DNA of 64,000 nt from CAXXOK01 sp963663285 (GCA_963663285.2 CAXXNI010000002.1:186001-250000); one strand, 5' to 3'. Shown: positions 35,831-45,973, counted from the stretch's first letter. A program made the numbers and translations. The notes: generated by a model not told the origin, from the letters alone.

Positions 35831-35864
35831 CCGGCGATACATCGCCGGAGGCGCAGTAAGCGCC
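35831..35864 (-). other. Tandem hairpins in the nusG-rplK gap
   Basis: CCGGCGAT/ATCGCCGG at 35831-35848 and GGCGC/GCGCC at 35850-35864 are adjacent stems in the leader of rplKA. They have no T-run, so they are more likely processing or L1-autoregulation structures than terminators; this role is inference. Confidence 0.4.
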
Positions 35865-35899
35865 GGTAACCGCGACGGGCAGAGCTCGCCGCGACAACC

Positions 35900-36433
35900 T
35901 CAGACTTTGACAACGTCTTGCAGGTCGACTTCCACAGGCATTTCGCGGCCAAGGAACATTTTTACCTTTACGGTCAGTTTCTGCCGTACGGTGTCCACGT
36001 CCTCCACAATACCGGTGAAGTTCTCCAGCGGGCCGGAAAGAATGCGAACCTCCTCGCCAATGGCGATGCCGAATTCCACGCTGTTTTGCTGCGTGGATAA
36101 CATCATATCTACCTCTTCGGGCGTTAAGGCGACAGGTTTGCTATCCGGGCCTACAAAGCCGGTTACACCGCGCGTATTGCGTACCAGATACCAGCTTTCG
36201 CTGGTCTCGATCATATGCACAAGCACATAACCGGGGTATACCTTACGCTGGCTTTTTACACGGCGGTTGTTTTTAATTTCAACCACGTCCTCAACTGGGA
36301 CGCGGACTTCTAAAATTAAATCCTGCATGCCGTTGTTTTCAACCGACTTCTCGATGTTGTCCTTAACTTTGTTCTCGTAGCCCGAATAGGTATGCACGAC
36401 ATACCAGCAGGGCTCCTTGCTCTTCTCGGCCAT
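35900..36433 (-). CDS. nusG: Transcription termination/antitermination factor NusG
   Basis: NusG of 177 residues. The NGN domain shows WYVVHTYSGYENKVK and YPGYVLVHM, WYLVRNTRGVTGFVG; the C-terminal KOW domain shows GEEVRILSGPLENFTGIVEDVD. It binds RNA polymerase and couples with S10 or Rho. It follows secE after a 25-base gap, the classical secE-nusG-rplK-rplA order. Confidence 0.97.
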   Translation of the reverse strand: MAEKSKEPCWYVVHTYSGYENKVKDNIEKSVENNGMQDLILEVRVPVEDVVEIKNNRRVKSQRKVYPGYVLVHMIETSESWYLVRNTRGVTGFVGPDSKPVALTPEEVDMMLSTQQNSVEFGIAIGEEVRILSGPLENFTGIVEDVDTVRQKLTVKVKMFLGREMPVEVDLQDVVKV

Positions 36434-36458
36434 TGTTTTCTCCTTACCTAATTGGGCA

Positions 36459-36722
36459 TCAGGACATGATCAGGTTCACAAGCGCAGAGGCGCCCATGTC
36501 CAGCAAGCCGATGATGACCATCAGGAAGACCATCATCAGCACGACGATGATCGTGTAGTTGACCAGCTTATCTTTGGTCGGCCAAGTAACCTTCTTCAGC
36601 TCATGCCACATGTTTTTAAACGCGGCGCCGATCTTCTTGAAGAAGCCTACAAAGCCACGCCCAAAACGAACAAAAAAGTTAGGTTTTTTGTTCTTGGCTG
36701 TTGCCTTCTTTTCATCAGCCAT
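36459..36722 (-). CDS. secE: Preprotein translocase subunit SecE
   Basis: Short single-helix SecE of 87 residues, as in Gram-positive bacteria. The conserved cytoplasmic WHELKKVTWPTKDKLVNYT precedes a transmembrane helix (IIVVLMMVFLMVIIGLLD). The N-terminal 25 residues are Lys-rich. The start at 36722 has AAGGAGTG upstream; a frame to 36764 is not used. It clamps SecY in the translocon. Confidence 0.95.
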   Translation of the reverse strand: MADEKKATAKNKKPNFFVRFGRGFVGFFKKIGAAFKNMWHELKKVTWPTKDKLVNYTIIVVLMMVFLMVIIGLLDMGASALVNLIMS

Positions 36723-36750
36723 GTTATTCACTCCTTCTCGCCTAGGCGCA

Positions 36751-36912
36751 TTACTTCGTTTCACGATGAAGCGTGTGCTTTTTGCAGAAACGGCAGTATT
36801 TGTTCAGCTCAATGCGATCGGGGGTGTTCTTCTTGTTCTTCATAGAATTATAATTGCGCTGTTTGCACTCGGTGCAAGCCAGCATAACCTTGTTGCGGGC
36901 AACGCTCGCCAC
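36751..36912 (-). CDS. rpmG: 50S ribosomal protein L33
   Basis: Small protein of 53 residues read on the minus strand from GTG at 36912, with AGGAGGTGG upstream. It begins MASVARNKVMLACTEC and ends CKKHTLHRETK; the two CxxC pairs (CTEC and CRFC) are the zinc-binding form of L33. It lies between tuf and secE, in the usual rpmG-secE-nusG position. Confidence 0.96.
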   Translation of the reverse strand: MASVARNKVMLACTECKQRNYNSMKNKKNTPDRIELNKYCRFCKKHTLHRETK

Positions 36913-37069
36913 GTCCGCCACCTCCTAAAGTGGGTATTTGAACCATAGGCCTGGTTGGGACCGATGGCTGGTAGTGCTTGCCAACCCGGCCGGATGGAAA
37001 CGTAGGCGGCGAACCGGCACGTTCCATCCGTATCCAATCGAGTTTTACCAGCGATTGACCGGGGAGGGG

Positions 37070-37084
37070 AGCGAAGCGCTCCGC
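37070..37084 (-). other. Hairpin directly after the tuf stop codon
   Basis: GGAGCG/CGCTCC palindrome (37070-37084) lies next to the tuf stop, without a T-run. It may limit readthrough or protect the tuf message; it does not look like a complete terminator. Confidence 0.4.
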
Positions 37085-38299
<1,215 letters not shown>

Positions 38300-38363
38300 G
38301 GAAATTCCTCCTTGATAACAGATATTATAGCGTTCTCACAGAAACGCTTCACATTTGGATCGA

Positions 38364-40451
38364 TTAGGCTTCGCCGTCTTTTTTGCGGCCGGTCACTTTT
38401 TCGGCAATGCTGTTGGGCACTTGCTCGTAGTGATCAAACTGCATGGTAAACAGTCCGCGCCCTTGGGTGCGGCTGCGAAGATCGGTCGCGTAGCCAAACA
38501 TTTCGGACAGCGGCACAAACGCGTGCACGCTTTGCTCGCCCAGACGCGCTTCCATACCTTCGATACGGCCGCGGCGGCTGGAAATATCGCCGATTACGTC
38601 GCCCATGTACTGCTCGGGGATGATAACCTCGACTTTCATCATAGGCTCCATCAAGCAGGGGCTCGCTTTAGCAAGTGCTTCCTTAAACGCCATTGAACCG
38701 GCGATTTTGAAAGCCACTTCGGAGGAGTCAACTTCGTGGTAGCTGCCGTCAAAGACAGTTGCTTTGAAGTCCACAACTTCGAATCCGCCGAGGATACCGC
38801 TCTGGGAAGCTTCGCGGATACCATTGTCGATAGGCGCAATGAATTCCTTGGGAATAGCGCCGCCGACGATAGCACTCTCGAAGATGTACCCGGTACCGGG
38901 TTCCTGAGGCTCCAGACGGATTTTACAATGACCAAACTGGCCGTGACCGCCGGTCTGGCGGACATAGCGACCTTCGGCTTCCGCCGTTTTACGGATGGTC
39001 TCGCGATACGCAACCTGCGGTTTGCCGACCGTGGCTTCCACTTTGAACTCGCGCAGCAGACGATCCACAATGATTTCCAAGTGGAGTTCGCCCATGCCGG
39101 CGATAATGGTCTGCCCGGTCTGCTGATCGGTATACGTTTTGAAGGTCGGGTCTTCCTCAGCCAGCTTCACCAGCGCCATGGTCATTTTGTCCTGACCGGC
39201 TTTGGTTTTGGGCTCGATGGCAACCTGGATAACGGGATCCGGGAACTCCATCGATTCGAGAATAACCTGATTGTCTTCATCACATAGCGTGTCGGCAGTG
39301 GTCGTGTCTTTCAAACCCACGATACCGCAAATCTCACCGCTGTACACGGTTTCGACTTCTTCACGGCGGTTGGCGTGCATCATCATCAGACGGCCAACGC
39401 GTTCACGCTTTTGTTTGGTAGAGTTGAAAACGTAACTACCGGAGGTGAGTGAGCCGCTGTAAACGCGCACAAACGCCAGTTTGCCGACAAACGGGTCGGT
39501 CATGATTTTGAAAGCCAGGGCGGAGAAAGGCTCTTCATCCGAGGCGTGACGGTCGATCTCCACATCGGGATCGCCGGGCTTGGAGCCACGGATAGAGGGG
39601 ATGTCCAGAGGGGAAGGCATGTAATCAATTACGGCATCCAACAACGGTTGTACGCCCTTATTGCGGTACGCGGTACCACAGAGAACAGGCGTCATATCGT
39701 TGGCCAGCGTGGCTTTGCGGATCGCGTTTTTGATTTCTTCCTCCGACAGTTCTTCCCCTTCGAAGAACTTCTCAAGCAGAGCTTCATCCTGCTCGGCGAC
39801 GGCTTCAATCAAGACCTGGCGGTACTCATCCGCCTGTTCGCGAAGCGATTCGGGAATTTCCTCATCGCGCACGTCCTTACCCATATCATCATAGTATACT
39901 TCGGCCTTCATGCGAACAAGGTCAATAATGCCCTTGAAATTGCCTTCAGCGCCGATAGGCAGTTGAATGGGTACGGCATTGGCGTTCAGGCGGTCCTTCA
40001 TCATGTTTACAACGCGGAAGAAGTCCGCGCCGGTAATATCCATTTTGTTAATGAAGGCAATACGCGGGACTTTGTATTTGTTGGCCTGACGCCAAACAGT
40101 TTCGCTCTGCGGTTCAACGCCACCCTTGGCGCAAAAAACGGCGACGGAACCATCCAATACGCGCAGACTGCGCTCCACTTCCACGGTGAAATCCACGTGG
40201 CCCGGGGTGTCGATGATGTTGATGCGGTGGCCGTTCCAAAGACAGGTGGTAGCGGCGGAAGTAATGGTGATACCGCGCTCCTGCTCCTGTGCCATCCAGT
40301 CCATGGTGGCTGCGCCTTCATGCACCTCGCCCAGGCGATGGGTACGCCCCGTGTAAAATAGGATACGCTCGGTGGTTGTCGTCTTACCGGCGTCGATATG
40401 AGCCATGATGCCGATATTCCGCACCTTATCCAGGGGGTGACTTCTAGGCAT
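38364..40451 (-). CDS. fusA: Elongation factor G
   Basis: EF-G of 695 residues, the translocation GTPase. Motifs are AHIDAGKTTTTERILFYTG, DWMAQEQERGITITSA, DTPGHVDF and NKMD, with domain IV HGQFGHCKI and domain V RRGRIEGMEAR. The C-terminal SRTQGRG and full length indicate a classical translocase rather than TetM. GAAAGGAG precedes the ATG by 11 bases. Confidence 0.98.
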   Translation of the reverse strand: MPRSHPLDKVRNIGIMAHIDAGKTTTTERILFYTGRTHRLGEVHEGAATMDWMAQEQERGITITSAATTCLWNGHRINIIDTPGHVDFTVEVERSLRVLDGSVAVFCAKGGVEPQSETVWRQANKYKVPRIAFINKMDITGADFFRVVNMMKDRLNANAVPIQLPIGAEGNFKGIIDLVRMKAEVYYDDMGKDVRDEEIPESLREQADEYRQVLIEAVAEQDEALLEKFFEGEELSEEEIKNAIRKATLANDMTPVLCGTAYRNKGVQPLLDAVIDYMPSPLDIPSIRGSKPGDPDVEIDRHASDEEPFSALAFKIMTDPFVGKLAFVRVYSGSLTSGSYVFNSTKQKRERVGRLMMMHANRREEVETVYSGEICGIVGLKDTTTADTLCDEDNQVILESMEFPDPVIQVAIEPKTKAGQDKMTMALVKLAEEDPTFKTYTDQQTGQTIIAGMGELHLEIIVDRLLREFKVEATVGKPQVAYRETIRKTAEAEGRYVRQTGGHGQFGHCKIRLEPQEPGTGYIFESAIVGGAIPKEFIAPIDNGIREASQSGILGGFEVVDFKATVFDGSYHEVDSSEVAFKIAGSMAFKEALAKASPCLMEPMMKVEVIIPEQYMGDVIGDISSRRGRIEGMEARLGEQSVHAFVPLSEMFGYATDLRSRTQGRGLFTMQFDHYEQVPNSIAEKVTGRKKDGEA

Positions 40452-40508
40452 AAACGATGGGTCTCCTTTCGAAAACGCTTCTTTTCATAGAGAGGTTTAG
40501 TAGGTTGT

Positions 40509-40979
40509 TTACCAGCGGTAGTGTGCGAACGCCTTGTTGGCTTCGGCCATGCGGTGCATTTCTTCTTTGCGCTTCACGGCATTGCCGGTATTATTGGCGG
40601 CGTCCAGCAGTTCACCGGCCAAACGCTCGGCCATGGTTTTTTCACCGCGTTTACGGCTGAATTCCACGAGCCAGCGCAGCGCCAGCGTTTGCCGGCGCTC
40701 AGGACGGATTTCGATAGGCACCTGGTAGGTGGCGCCGCCAACACGGCGAGCCTTTACTTCCAGCTGCGGGGATACGTTGGCAAGAGCCGCGGTGAACACT
40801 TCATTGGCATCCTTACCGGTTTTCTCGGCAATGGTGTCAAAAGCGCTGTAGCAGATACGCTGCGCGGTTCCGCGCTTGCCATCGAGCATAATCTGGTTAA
40901 TCAGCTTGGTTACGACCGTCGTCCCGTGTACGGGATCCGGCAGTACCTCACGCTTGGGAATAAATCCACGACGGGGCAT
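40509..40979 (-). CDS. rpsG: 30S ribosomal protein S7
   Basis: S7 of 156 residues: MPRRGFIPKREVLPDP, KLINQIMLDGKRGTAQ, PQLEVKARRVGGATYQVP and the terminal HRMAEANKAFAHYRW. It nucleates assembly of the 30S head and in E. coli represses the str operon. AAGGAGGG precedes the ATG. A 247-base gap to rpsL upstream holds no other gene that could be recognised. Confidence 0.98.
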   Translation of the reverse strand: MPRRGFIPKREVLPDPVHGTTVVTKLINQIMLDGKRGTAQRICYSAFDTIAEKTGKDANEVFTAALANVSPQLEVKARRVGGATYQVPIEIRPERRQTLALRWLVEFSRKRGEKTMAERLAGELLDAANNTGNAVKRKEEMHRMAEANKAFAHYRW

Positions 40980-41226
40980 GAGATTCCCTCCTTCATTGGG
41001 GTTGGCAGAGGTATAAAAACCACTGCGTACAATTAGGTCCGTTGTCTGTGGTTGGTTGCGCGCTGTACACGGGCTTCCTGACGGTTGTCAGCATCAACCG
41101 CTCCGGTTACATACGGAAAGCCACGCGGTGTGCGTGCGTACCGGCATGTGGGGTTTACATGCTTTATACGCGTACGCGCCTGCGCCCGCTTCGAAAGGTC
41201 TCCTGCATGAGCAGCGCAAAGACGGC

Positions 41227-41601
41227 TTATTTCTTAGGCCGCTTGGCACCGTACAGAGAACGGGCCTGCATCCGTTTGGCTACGCCGGCGGTATCCAACG
41301 CACCGCGGATGATGTGGTACCGAACGCCAGGAAGATCGCGTACACGGCCGCCGCGGATCAGCACTACGCTGTGCTCCTGCAGGTTGTGGCCAATGCCGGG
41401 AATATAGCACGTACCTTCAATCTGATTGGTCAGGCGGATACGCGCGATCTTACGAAGCGCAGAGTTCGGCTTTTTGGGAGTAGCGGTTTTCACGCTCAGG
41501 CATACACCGCGTTTTTGCGGGCAACCCTGCAGAATGGGAGCCTTGGAGTGCTCCTCAATCCGAAGCCGACCCTTGCGAACTAACTGATTGATCGTGGGCA
41601 A
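41227..41601 (-). CDS. rpsL: 30S ribosomal protein S12
   Basis: S12 of 124 residues. The start is TTG at 41601 with GGAGGTG 6 bases upstream, giving the conserved MPTINQLVRKGR; a GTG at 41610 lies inside the ribosome site and is rejected. TATPKKPNSALRK includes the Lys whose change gives streptomycin resistance, and it is wild type. The second site, GGRVRDLPGVRYH, is also normal. A TTG start in so highly expressed a gene is notable. Confidence 0.97.
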   Translation of the reverse strand: MPTINQLVRKGRLRIEEHSKAPILQGCPQKRGVCLSVKTATPKKPNSALRKIARIRLTNQIEGTCYIPGIGHNLQEHSVVLIRGGRVRDLPGVRYHIIRGALDTAGVAKRMQARSLYGAKRPKK

Positions 41602-41663
41602 AGATAACACCTCCGAGTTAATGTTCCATAAACGCTCCTCAACCCCGGGAGCATTACGGCCTG

Positions 41664-41909
41664 TTATTTGAGAAGCGCGGCCGAGGCTGTTTTCACCCCG
41701 ACAAGGCAGAGTTTGCCAAGCTTCTCCATGGTGGCGACCACGGTTACGGGTACGCCGTTTTCCTCACAGGCGGACTGCACTTGACGGTAGATGAACTCAT
41801 CCGCGTCTTTGCATAGAAAAACGTGCGCTGCCCGACCGTCCCTCACGGTGCGCAGCACCTGCTTGGTGCCCACTACTCGTTTGTTAGGTTCACGAAGCTG
41901 TTCTTCCAT
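41664..41909 (-). CDS. L7Ae-like ribosomal/kink-turn binding protein
   Basis: Protein of 81 residues of the L7Ae/L30e/S12e family (YbxF-like), typically between rpoC and rpsL in Firmicutes. Seen are GTKQVLRTVRDGRAAHVFL, EFIYRQVQSACEENGVPV and EKLGKLCLVGVKTASAALL. Members bind kink-turn RNA. The start at 41909 has AGGGAGGG upstream; a frame to 42011 is not used. It is the first gene of this operon and has its own promoter. Confidence 0.88.
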   Translation of the reverse strand: MEEQLREPNKRVVGTKQVLRTVRDGRAAHVFLCKDADEFIYRQVQSACEENGVPVTVVATMEKLGKLCLVGVKTASAALLK

Positions 41910-42014
41910 GGATTGCCCTCCCTGAGGATGTCCTCTTTGCCCGTAAATACGCCACATGCGGCAGTTTTTGCTGCTTCCTGCCACAGGCATACGCATACAA
42001 CGGGCAACCATAAC

Positions 42015-42044
42015 ATAATATCATGCGGGCGGGCATATTGTCAA
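42015..42044 (-). promoter_or_regulatory. Promoter of the str-sec-nusG-rplKA operon
   Basis: Minus-strand TTGACA (42039-42044), 18-base spacer and TATTAT (42015-42020), about 105 bases before the L7Ae-like start codon. It shows that the operon does not begin with rpoBC. Confidence 0.8.
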
Positions 42045-42195
42045 TGATTTTCCATTTTTATGGACGGCAGGTCACTGCTGAATAATGGGCTCTGCCGACG
42101 GATGATATATATTAAGGAAGTATTGTTTTTACAGAAGGGCAAACAGTTGCTTTTTAGCGGGGCTGTGCTACACTGTGAAGCGTAGGAGCCTTCCG

Positions 42196-42666
42196 CTACT
42201 TAACGGGTTCGCAGCGGCAAGAGGCAGCCGTGCGCCTGCCAACCCATGTGTAATGGGCAAGCCCCAGCAGCACCAGCGCGCCGCCCAGCATTTTGCCAAC
42301 GCTGATGGAGCCGGAGAGAATGTAGTCAATGGCAAGGCCTGCGGCCAACTGGCTGACGAAAATCAATACCGTGCCTAAAAATGCAGGCAGACGCGGTGTG
42401 ATGTAAATGCAGAGTTCAACGAGTGCAACGCCGAAAAAGCCGCCAAGGAACATCATGACTTTACGAAACGATAAAGCGCCGACGGAAAGAACCGCGGTGC
42501 TGTCGCCAAAAATCAACAGTACGGCGAACGCGGTAGCCAGACCAGTCACATAATTGGCCAGCGTACTCATGCTCAGCCCGTTGTAACGGTCACTATATGC
42601 GTTCAGGTAGCGGCACAGCACGGTATTCGCACCGACCAGCATAATGAGAATGACGATGATTAGCAC
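42196..42666 (-). CDS. YdcZ-family (DUF606) membrane protein, second subunit
   Basis: Integral membrane protein of 156 residues with five hydrophobic segments, related to half-size drug/metabolite transporters of the YdcZ type. GTG start at 42666 with GAGGAGG upstream. SLVGANTVLCRY-like and ATLANYVTGL segments and the GKMLGGALVLLG near the C-terminus match the family. It follows a second YdcZ protein by 18 bases; the pair probably forms a heterodimeric transporter of unknown substrate. Confidence 0.75.
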   Translation of the reverse strand: MLIIVILIMLVGANTVLCRYLNAYSDRYNGLSMSTLANYVTGLATAFAVLLIFGDSTAVLSVGALSFRKVMMFLGGFFGVALVELCIYITPRLPAFLGTVLIFVSQLAAGLAIDYILSGSISVGKMLGGALVLLGLAHYTWVGRRTAASCRCEPVK

Positions 42667-42684
42667 GGTATTTCCTCCTCTTTT

Positions 42685-43107
42685 TTATACGATAATCATG
42701 GTGACGATGCCGCCGATGACCAGTAAAAAGCTGAACAGGTGTTGCGGCTGAAACGGCCTTTTCTGAGCGCCAAGCAGCCCAAACTGGTCGATGGCTGCAC
42801 CCAGCAGGGTTTGCCCCAGCAGCATCAACGCAACGGATACCGAAACGCCAAGCGTTGCAAAGCCAAGGTTGCAGCCGTACACGGTCAGCACACCCATCAC
42901 ACCACCGAGATAGCCGTACCAGGGGGTGGCTGTATCCCAATGAAACTTATCCCGCCGGAGCAGCATCCATAATAAAATGGTCACTAATCCAACCAAATGA
43001 ACAATAACGGTGCCGCGAATGCTGCCGAAGTATAAAGCAAGATCCCCGTTTTGCGCGATGGTAATGGCAACGATAATGCCGCTGAGAACCGCAAGAAATG
43101 CCGGCAT
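42685..43107 (-). CDS. YdcZ-family (DUF606) membrane protein, first subunit
   Basis: Half-size transporter-like protein of 140 residues with five hydrophobic segments. Seen are IVAITIAQNGDLALYFGSI, VHLVGLVTILLW, TPWYGYLGGVMGV and VALMLLGQTLLGAAIDQFGL, the last being a family hallmark. The start at 43107 has AGGAGGG upstream. It diverges from the Crp/Fnr regulator gene, 98 bases apart, which suggests control by that regulator. Confidence 0.78.
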   Translation of the reverse strand: MPAFLAVLSGIIVAITIAQNGDLALYFGSIRGTVIVHLVGLVTILLWMLLRRDKFHWDTATPWYGYLGGVMGVLTVYGCNLGFATLGVSVSVALMLLGQTLLGAAIDQFGLLGAQKRPFQPQHLFSFLLVIGGIVTMIIV

Positions 43108-43205
43108 GATGATCCCTCCTGATTGATACGGCCGCTGCGATAAGCATTGGCAGGTCAAATCCTATAGCGAGCATAACAGTTTTGAAACCGATAGGGTGAT
43201 GACAT

Positions 43206-43907
43206 ATGTCCTATTCCAAACAAAAAGATAACGATGGAGCAGATGTCCGCATCAAGACACTGCTGCTAAAGCATGCTGCAGAATTGCCGTGTCTGGATGC
43301 ATATCCGCTGTTTGTAAAAACTTTTCACGCTGGCGATCCGCTGGCAGTTTGCGGAGAGCCTCTGACACACCTGTGTTTTCTGGTTGAGGGTTATGCCACT
43401 GTGTTTAATGCTATGGAGAATGGACGAACGGCATTATTAACGGAGTACCGGGGCGTACAAACCATCGGAGAAGTGGAACTGTTAATGAATTACCCCGTGC
43501 TGACCGGAAGCATACGGGCGCACAGCGACGGGGTTATGCTTTGCATTCCGCTTACCAAGGCACGTGGACAAATTGATGAAGATGCGGCGATGCTGCGCTT
43601 TCTGGGCCGACAGGTGGCACAAAAACTGGAGCATGCGTCGCGCCTGAACGCACAGGACCGGGTGTATCCGCTCGCGGCGCGGCTGGCTGCGTATCTGCTA
43701 TATTGCCAGTGCGTTTCGGCACAAAAAAAGTATACACCCCTGCACCTGACAAGGCTCAGTGAACTGATGGGCGCAAGCTACCGCCATCTGCTGCGTACGC
43801 TCAAATCCTTTGCCGATCAGGGTTATATCCAGCGGCTGGGTGGAGGATACCGCATCACAAATCGGCAGGCGTTGCAACAATTGGCTGGTAACCTGCGTTA
43901 TGATTAG
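43206..43907 (+). CDS. Crp/Fnr-family transcriptional regulator (YeiL-like)
   Basis: Cyclic-nucleotide-binding-fold regulator of 233 residues. The N-terminal beta-roll contains FHAGDPLAVCGEPLTHLCFLVEGYATVF and GEVELLMNYPVLTGSIRA; a long dimerisation helix follows. The C-terminal winged helix has LTRLSELMGASYRHLLRTLKSFADQGYI. No Cys cluster for an Fe-S centre is obvious (one Cys in the LPCLDAY start, VCGEP). It diverges from the transporter pair, so it is its likely regulator; the ligand is unknown. Confidence 0.82.
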   Translation: MSYSKQKDNDGADVRIKTLLLKHAAELPCLDAYPLFVKTFHAGDPLAVCGEPLTHLCFLVEGYATVFNAMENGRTALLTEYRGVQTIGEVELLMNYPVLTGSIRAHSDGVMLCIPLTKARGQIDEDAAMLRFLGRQVAQKLEHASRLNAQDRVYPLAARLAAYLLYCQCVSAQKKYTPLHLTRLSELMGASYRHLLRTLKSFADQGYIQRLGGGYRITNRQALQQLAGNLRYD

Positions 43908-43946
43908 GAAGAACAACCTGATGAGAGAAGCACATATAATGTATGG

Positions 43947-43975
43947 TTGCAACTTCAAACTGGGCATGATACGAT
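43947..43975 (+). promoter_or_regulatory. Promoter of the SpoIID-domain gene
   Basis: TTGCAA (43947-43952), 17-base spacer and TACGAT (43970-43975), 53 bases before the ATG. Confidence 0.55.
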
Positions 43976-44028
43976 AGGAAAAAGTCCGAAATCAGTTCGG
44001 GAGCGCCCTCGAAATGGAGGCCAGTAGG

Positions 44029-45957
44029 ATGAAAAAAGCGATATTTCGGCAGGTAATTGCACTCATAGCAGCGGTATTGCTGCTTCTTTTACAAAATCCG
44101 GTGCTTGCACAATCAACCGGGAGCGAGATCCCAGTGGCGGATGGAAGCGCCCCAGCGGCGATTCGCGTTTTATTAACGCGCTTTAGCGGTCTGGAACGGC
44201 TGGATATTACGCTTAACGGCTCGTATAGCGCACAAATCGGCGAAACGACGCTGATGTTTGGACGGGGAGCCGATATTACCGTTATGCTAAAAGACGGCAG
44301 ACTGTACCTGTATTATATGGATATCCGCGTGGACGGCGGGAAAAGTTTTACCTTACAGCGGCATACGGTGGAAAACGGTAGCCTGAACGGCATGAGCTTT
44401 GCCAACAACCCTTCTTTTTACGAAGGCGATTTGAAGCTTGGCATTTCGGAGGAAGGAAAACTGCGGCTGCTGTTAACCATTGGGGTAGAGGACTATGTAA
44501 AGGGTGTTGTGCCTTACGAAATGAGCGACAGTTATCCCGTAGAAGCCCTAAAGGCGCAAGCGGTCGCAGCGCGTACCTATGCGATCAGCAAAGCGCTGCT
44601 GAACCAGAATAATGAATATGATGTTGTAGATAATACCAACGATCAGGTATACCGGGGCCGCCGGGATACCTATGTGAATGCGGCACAGGCGGTGGACGAT
44701 ACGCAGGGCGTATGCGGTTTTTACAACAGTCGTCTTGCCATGTGCTATTACAGCGCAAGCAACGGCGGCCAAACCGAACTGGCGGAGCATGTTTGGGGTG
44801 GCAACGGGGCTGATACAGGGTATTTGGATATGCGGGATGACCCTTATGATTTGGAAAACCCGCAAAGCCGCGTATACACTGTTATCGTGCCGAAAACAGC
44901 TGAAACAGTTAAAGACATGCCCTATGCACTACGCCTTTTATTGAGCAAAACAATGGCGGAGACGCTTACGGCAGCTGGATATGATGCCGCACCGGAAAGC
45001 CTGCTGATTAAAAGTGTTACCGCGCTTACTGTAGACACGCCGATGTATGCGGAGCCATCCAGATTGTACACTATGCTGCATATCACGTTTACATATGCGG
45101 CACGTACACGTACAGACCCGACTCCGGACCCGAATGCGGTAACTTTGAACCCCAATCAAACACCGCAACCGGTGGTCATTTGGGCGGATGAGGATGGAGA
45201 GGTCAGCCTGTTTACCCCCGATCCGGCGCTTACCCCTACCCCGACGCCGACCCCTTCTCCGGTTGCAATGGTAACGGATACACCGGCCGGGATGCCGACG
45301 CAAACGCCGACGGCAACGCCCACGCCTGCGCCGAGTTACGGGCCGTTTGTGCAAAACACGCAGGCGGTAACGCTGGATATTCCGCTTTTTCCCGATGCGG
45401 TAAAATGGATGGCACTGGACATTAACAGCTATGATAATGAAATGATCACCGTTACGCAGGATGATGCCGCCTATACCATTGCTTCGAGGCGGTTCGGCCA
45501 TGGCGTTGGGCTTAGCCAGCGCGGCGCTGAATGGATGGCGGGCGCGTACGCGAAAACCTATACCGAAATACTGGCGTTTTACTATCCCGGCATGACGTTG
45601 GCACGCTATACCGAAGCCCAAACAGCGCTGCCGACGGTGGAAGTGCATCTGGCGGAAACGGCGGGCCCCATCCCGACAGCCACTCCGCGGCCAACGCTGA
45701 TGCCGGTATCCCAAACTTTGCCAGACGGCGCATGGTATGCCGCGGTAACGGAAATAGACGATGATTCTTCACTGAACCTGCGGGCTGAGCCTACGCTCTC
45801 CGGCGATATACTGATGCGGCTGTATAAAAACCAGCGGCTGATCGTACTGGAAGCGTGCGATCAGGAAGGCTGGGTACACGTAAAGACTGACGCGATCGAA
45901 GGCTATGTGATGGAGAAATTTCTGACGGCCGAGAGCACGGAGGCAGTTGGTCAGTAA
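44029..45957 (+). CDS. SpoIID/LytB-domain exported protein with internal disordered insertion and SH3 module
   Basis: Exported protein of 642 residues. After the signal peptide (cleavage near NPVLAQS) comes a SpoIID-type lytic transglycosylase region: VEDYVKGVVPYEMSDSYPVEALKAQAVAARTYA with the expected catalytic Glu164, and YYSASNGGQTE. The C-terminal signature GHGVGLSQRGAEWMAG lies near 490. Between the two parts, residues about 350-450 hold a Thr/Pro-rich linker (TPTPTPSP, TPTATPTPAP), so the fold is interrupted by disorder. Another linker and an SH3b module (LNLRAEPTLSGDILMRLY) close the protein. It likely cleaves peptidoglycan glycan strands. GGAGG lies 8 bases before ATG 44029. Confidence 0.82.
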   Translation: MKKAIFRQVIALIAAVLLLLLQNPVLAQSTGSEIPVADGSAPAAIRVLLTRFSGLERLDITLNGSYSAQIGETTLMFGRGADITVMLKDGRLYLYYMDIRVDGGKSFTLQRHTVENGSLNGMSFANNPSFYEGDLKLGISEEGKLRLLLTIGVEDYVKGVVPYEMSDSYPVEALKAQAVAARTYAISKALLNQNNEYDVVDNTNDQVYRGRRDTYVNAAQAVDDTQGVCGFYNSRLAMCYYSASNGGQTELAEHVWGGNGADTGYLDMRDDPYDLENPQSRVYTVIVPKTAETVKDMPYALRLLLSKTMAETLTAAGYDAAPESLLIKSVTALTVDTPMYAEPSRLYTMLHITFTYAARTRTDPTPDPNAVTLNPNQTPQPVVIWADEDGEVSLFTPDPALTPTPTPTPSPVAMVTDTPAGMPTQTPTATPTPAPSYGPFVQNTQAVTLDIPLFPDAVKWMALDINSYDNEMITVTQDDAAYTIASRRFGHGVGLSQRGAEWMAGAYAKTYTEILAFYYPGMTLARYTEAQTALPTVEVHLAETAGPIPTATPRPTLMPVSQTLPDGAWYAAVTEIDDDSSLNLRAEPTLSGDILMRLYKNQRLIVLEACDQEGWVHVKTDAIEGYVMEKFLTAESTEAVGQ

Positions 45958-45973
45958 CAGTTCGAAATGGACA

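Noticed and set aside
36913..37084. Possible tRNA gene between tuf and rpmG, where Firmicutes often keep tRNA-Trp
   Set aside because: No cloverleaf or T-loop GGTTCRANYCC was found on either strand in the gap.
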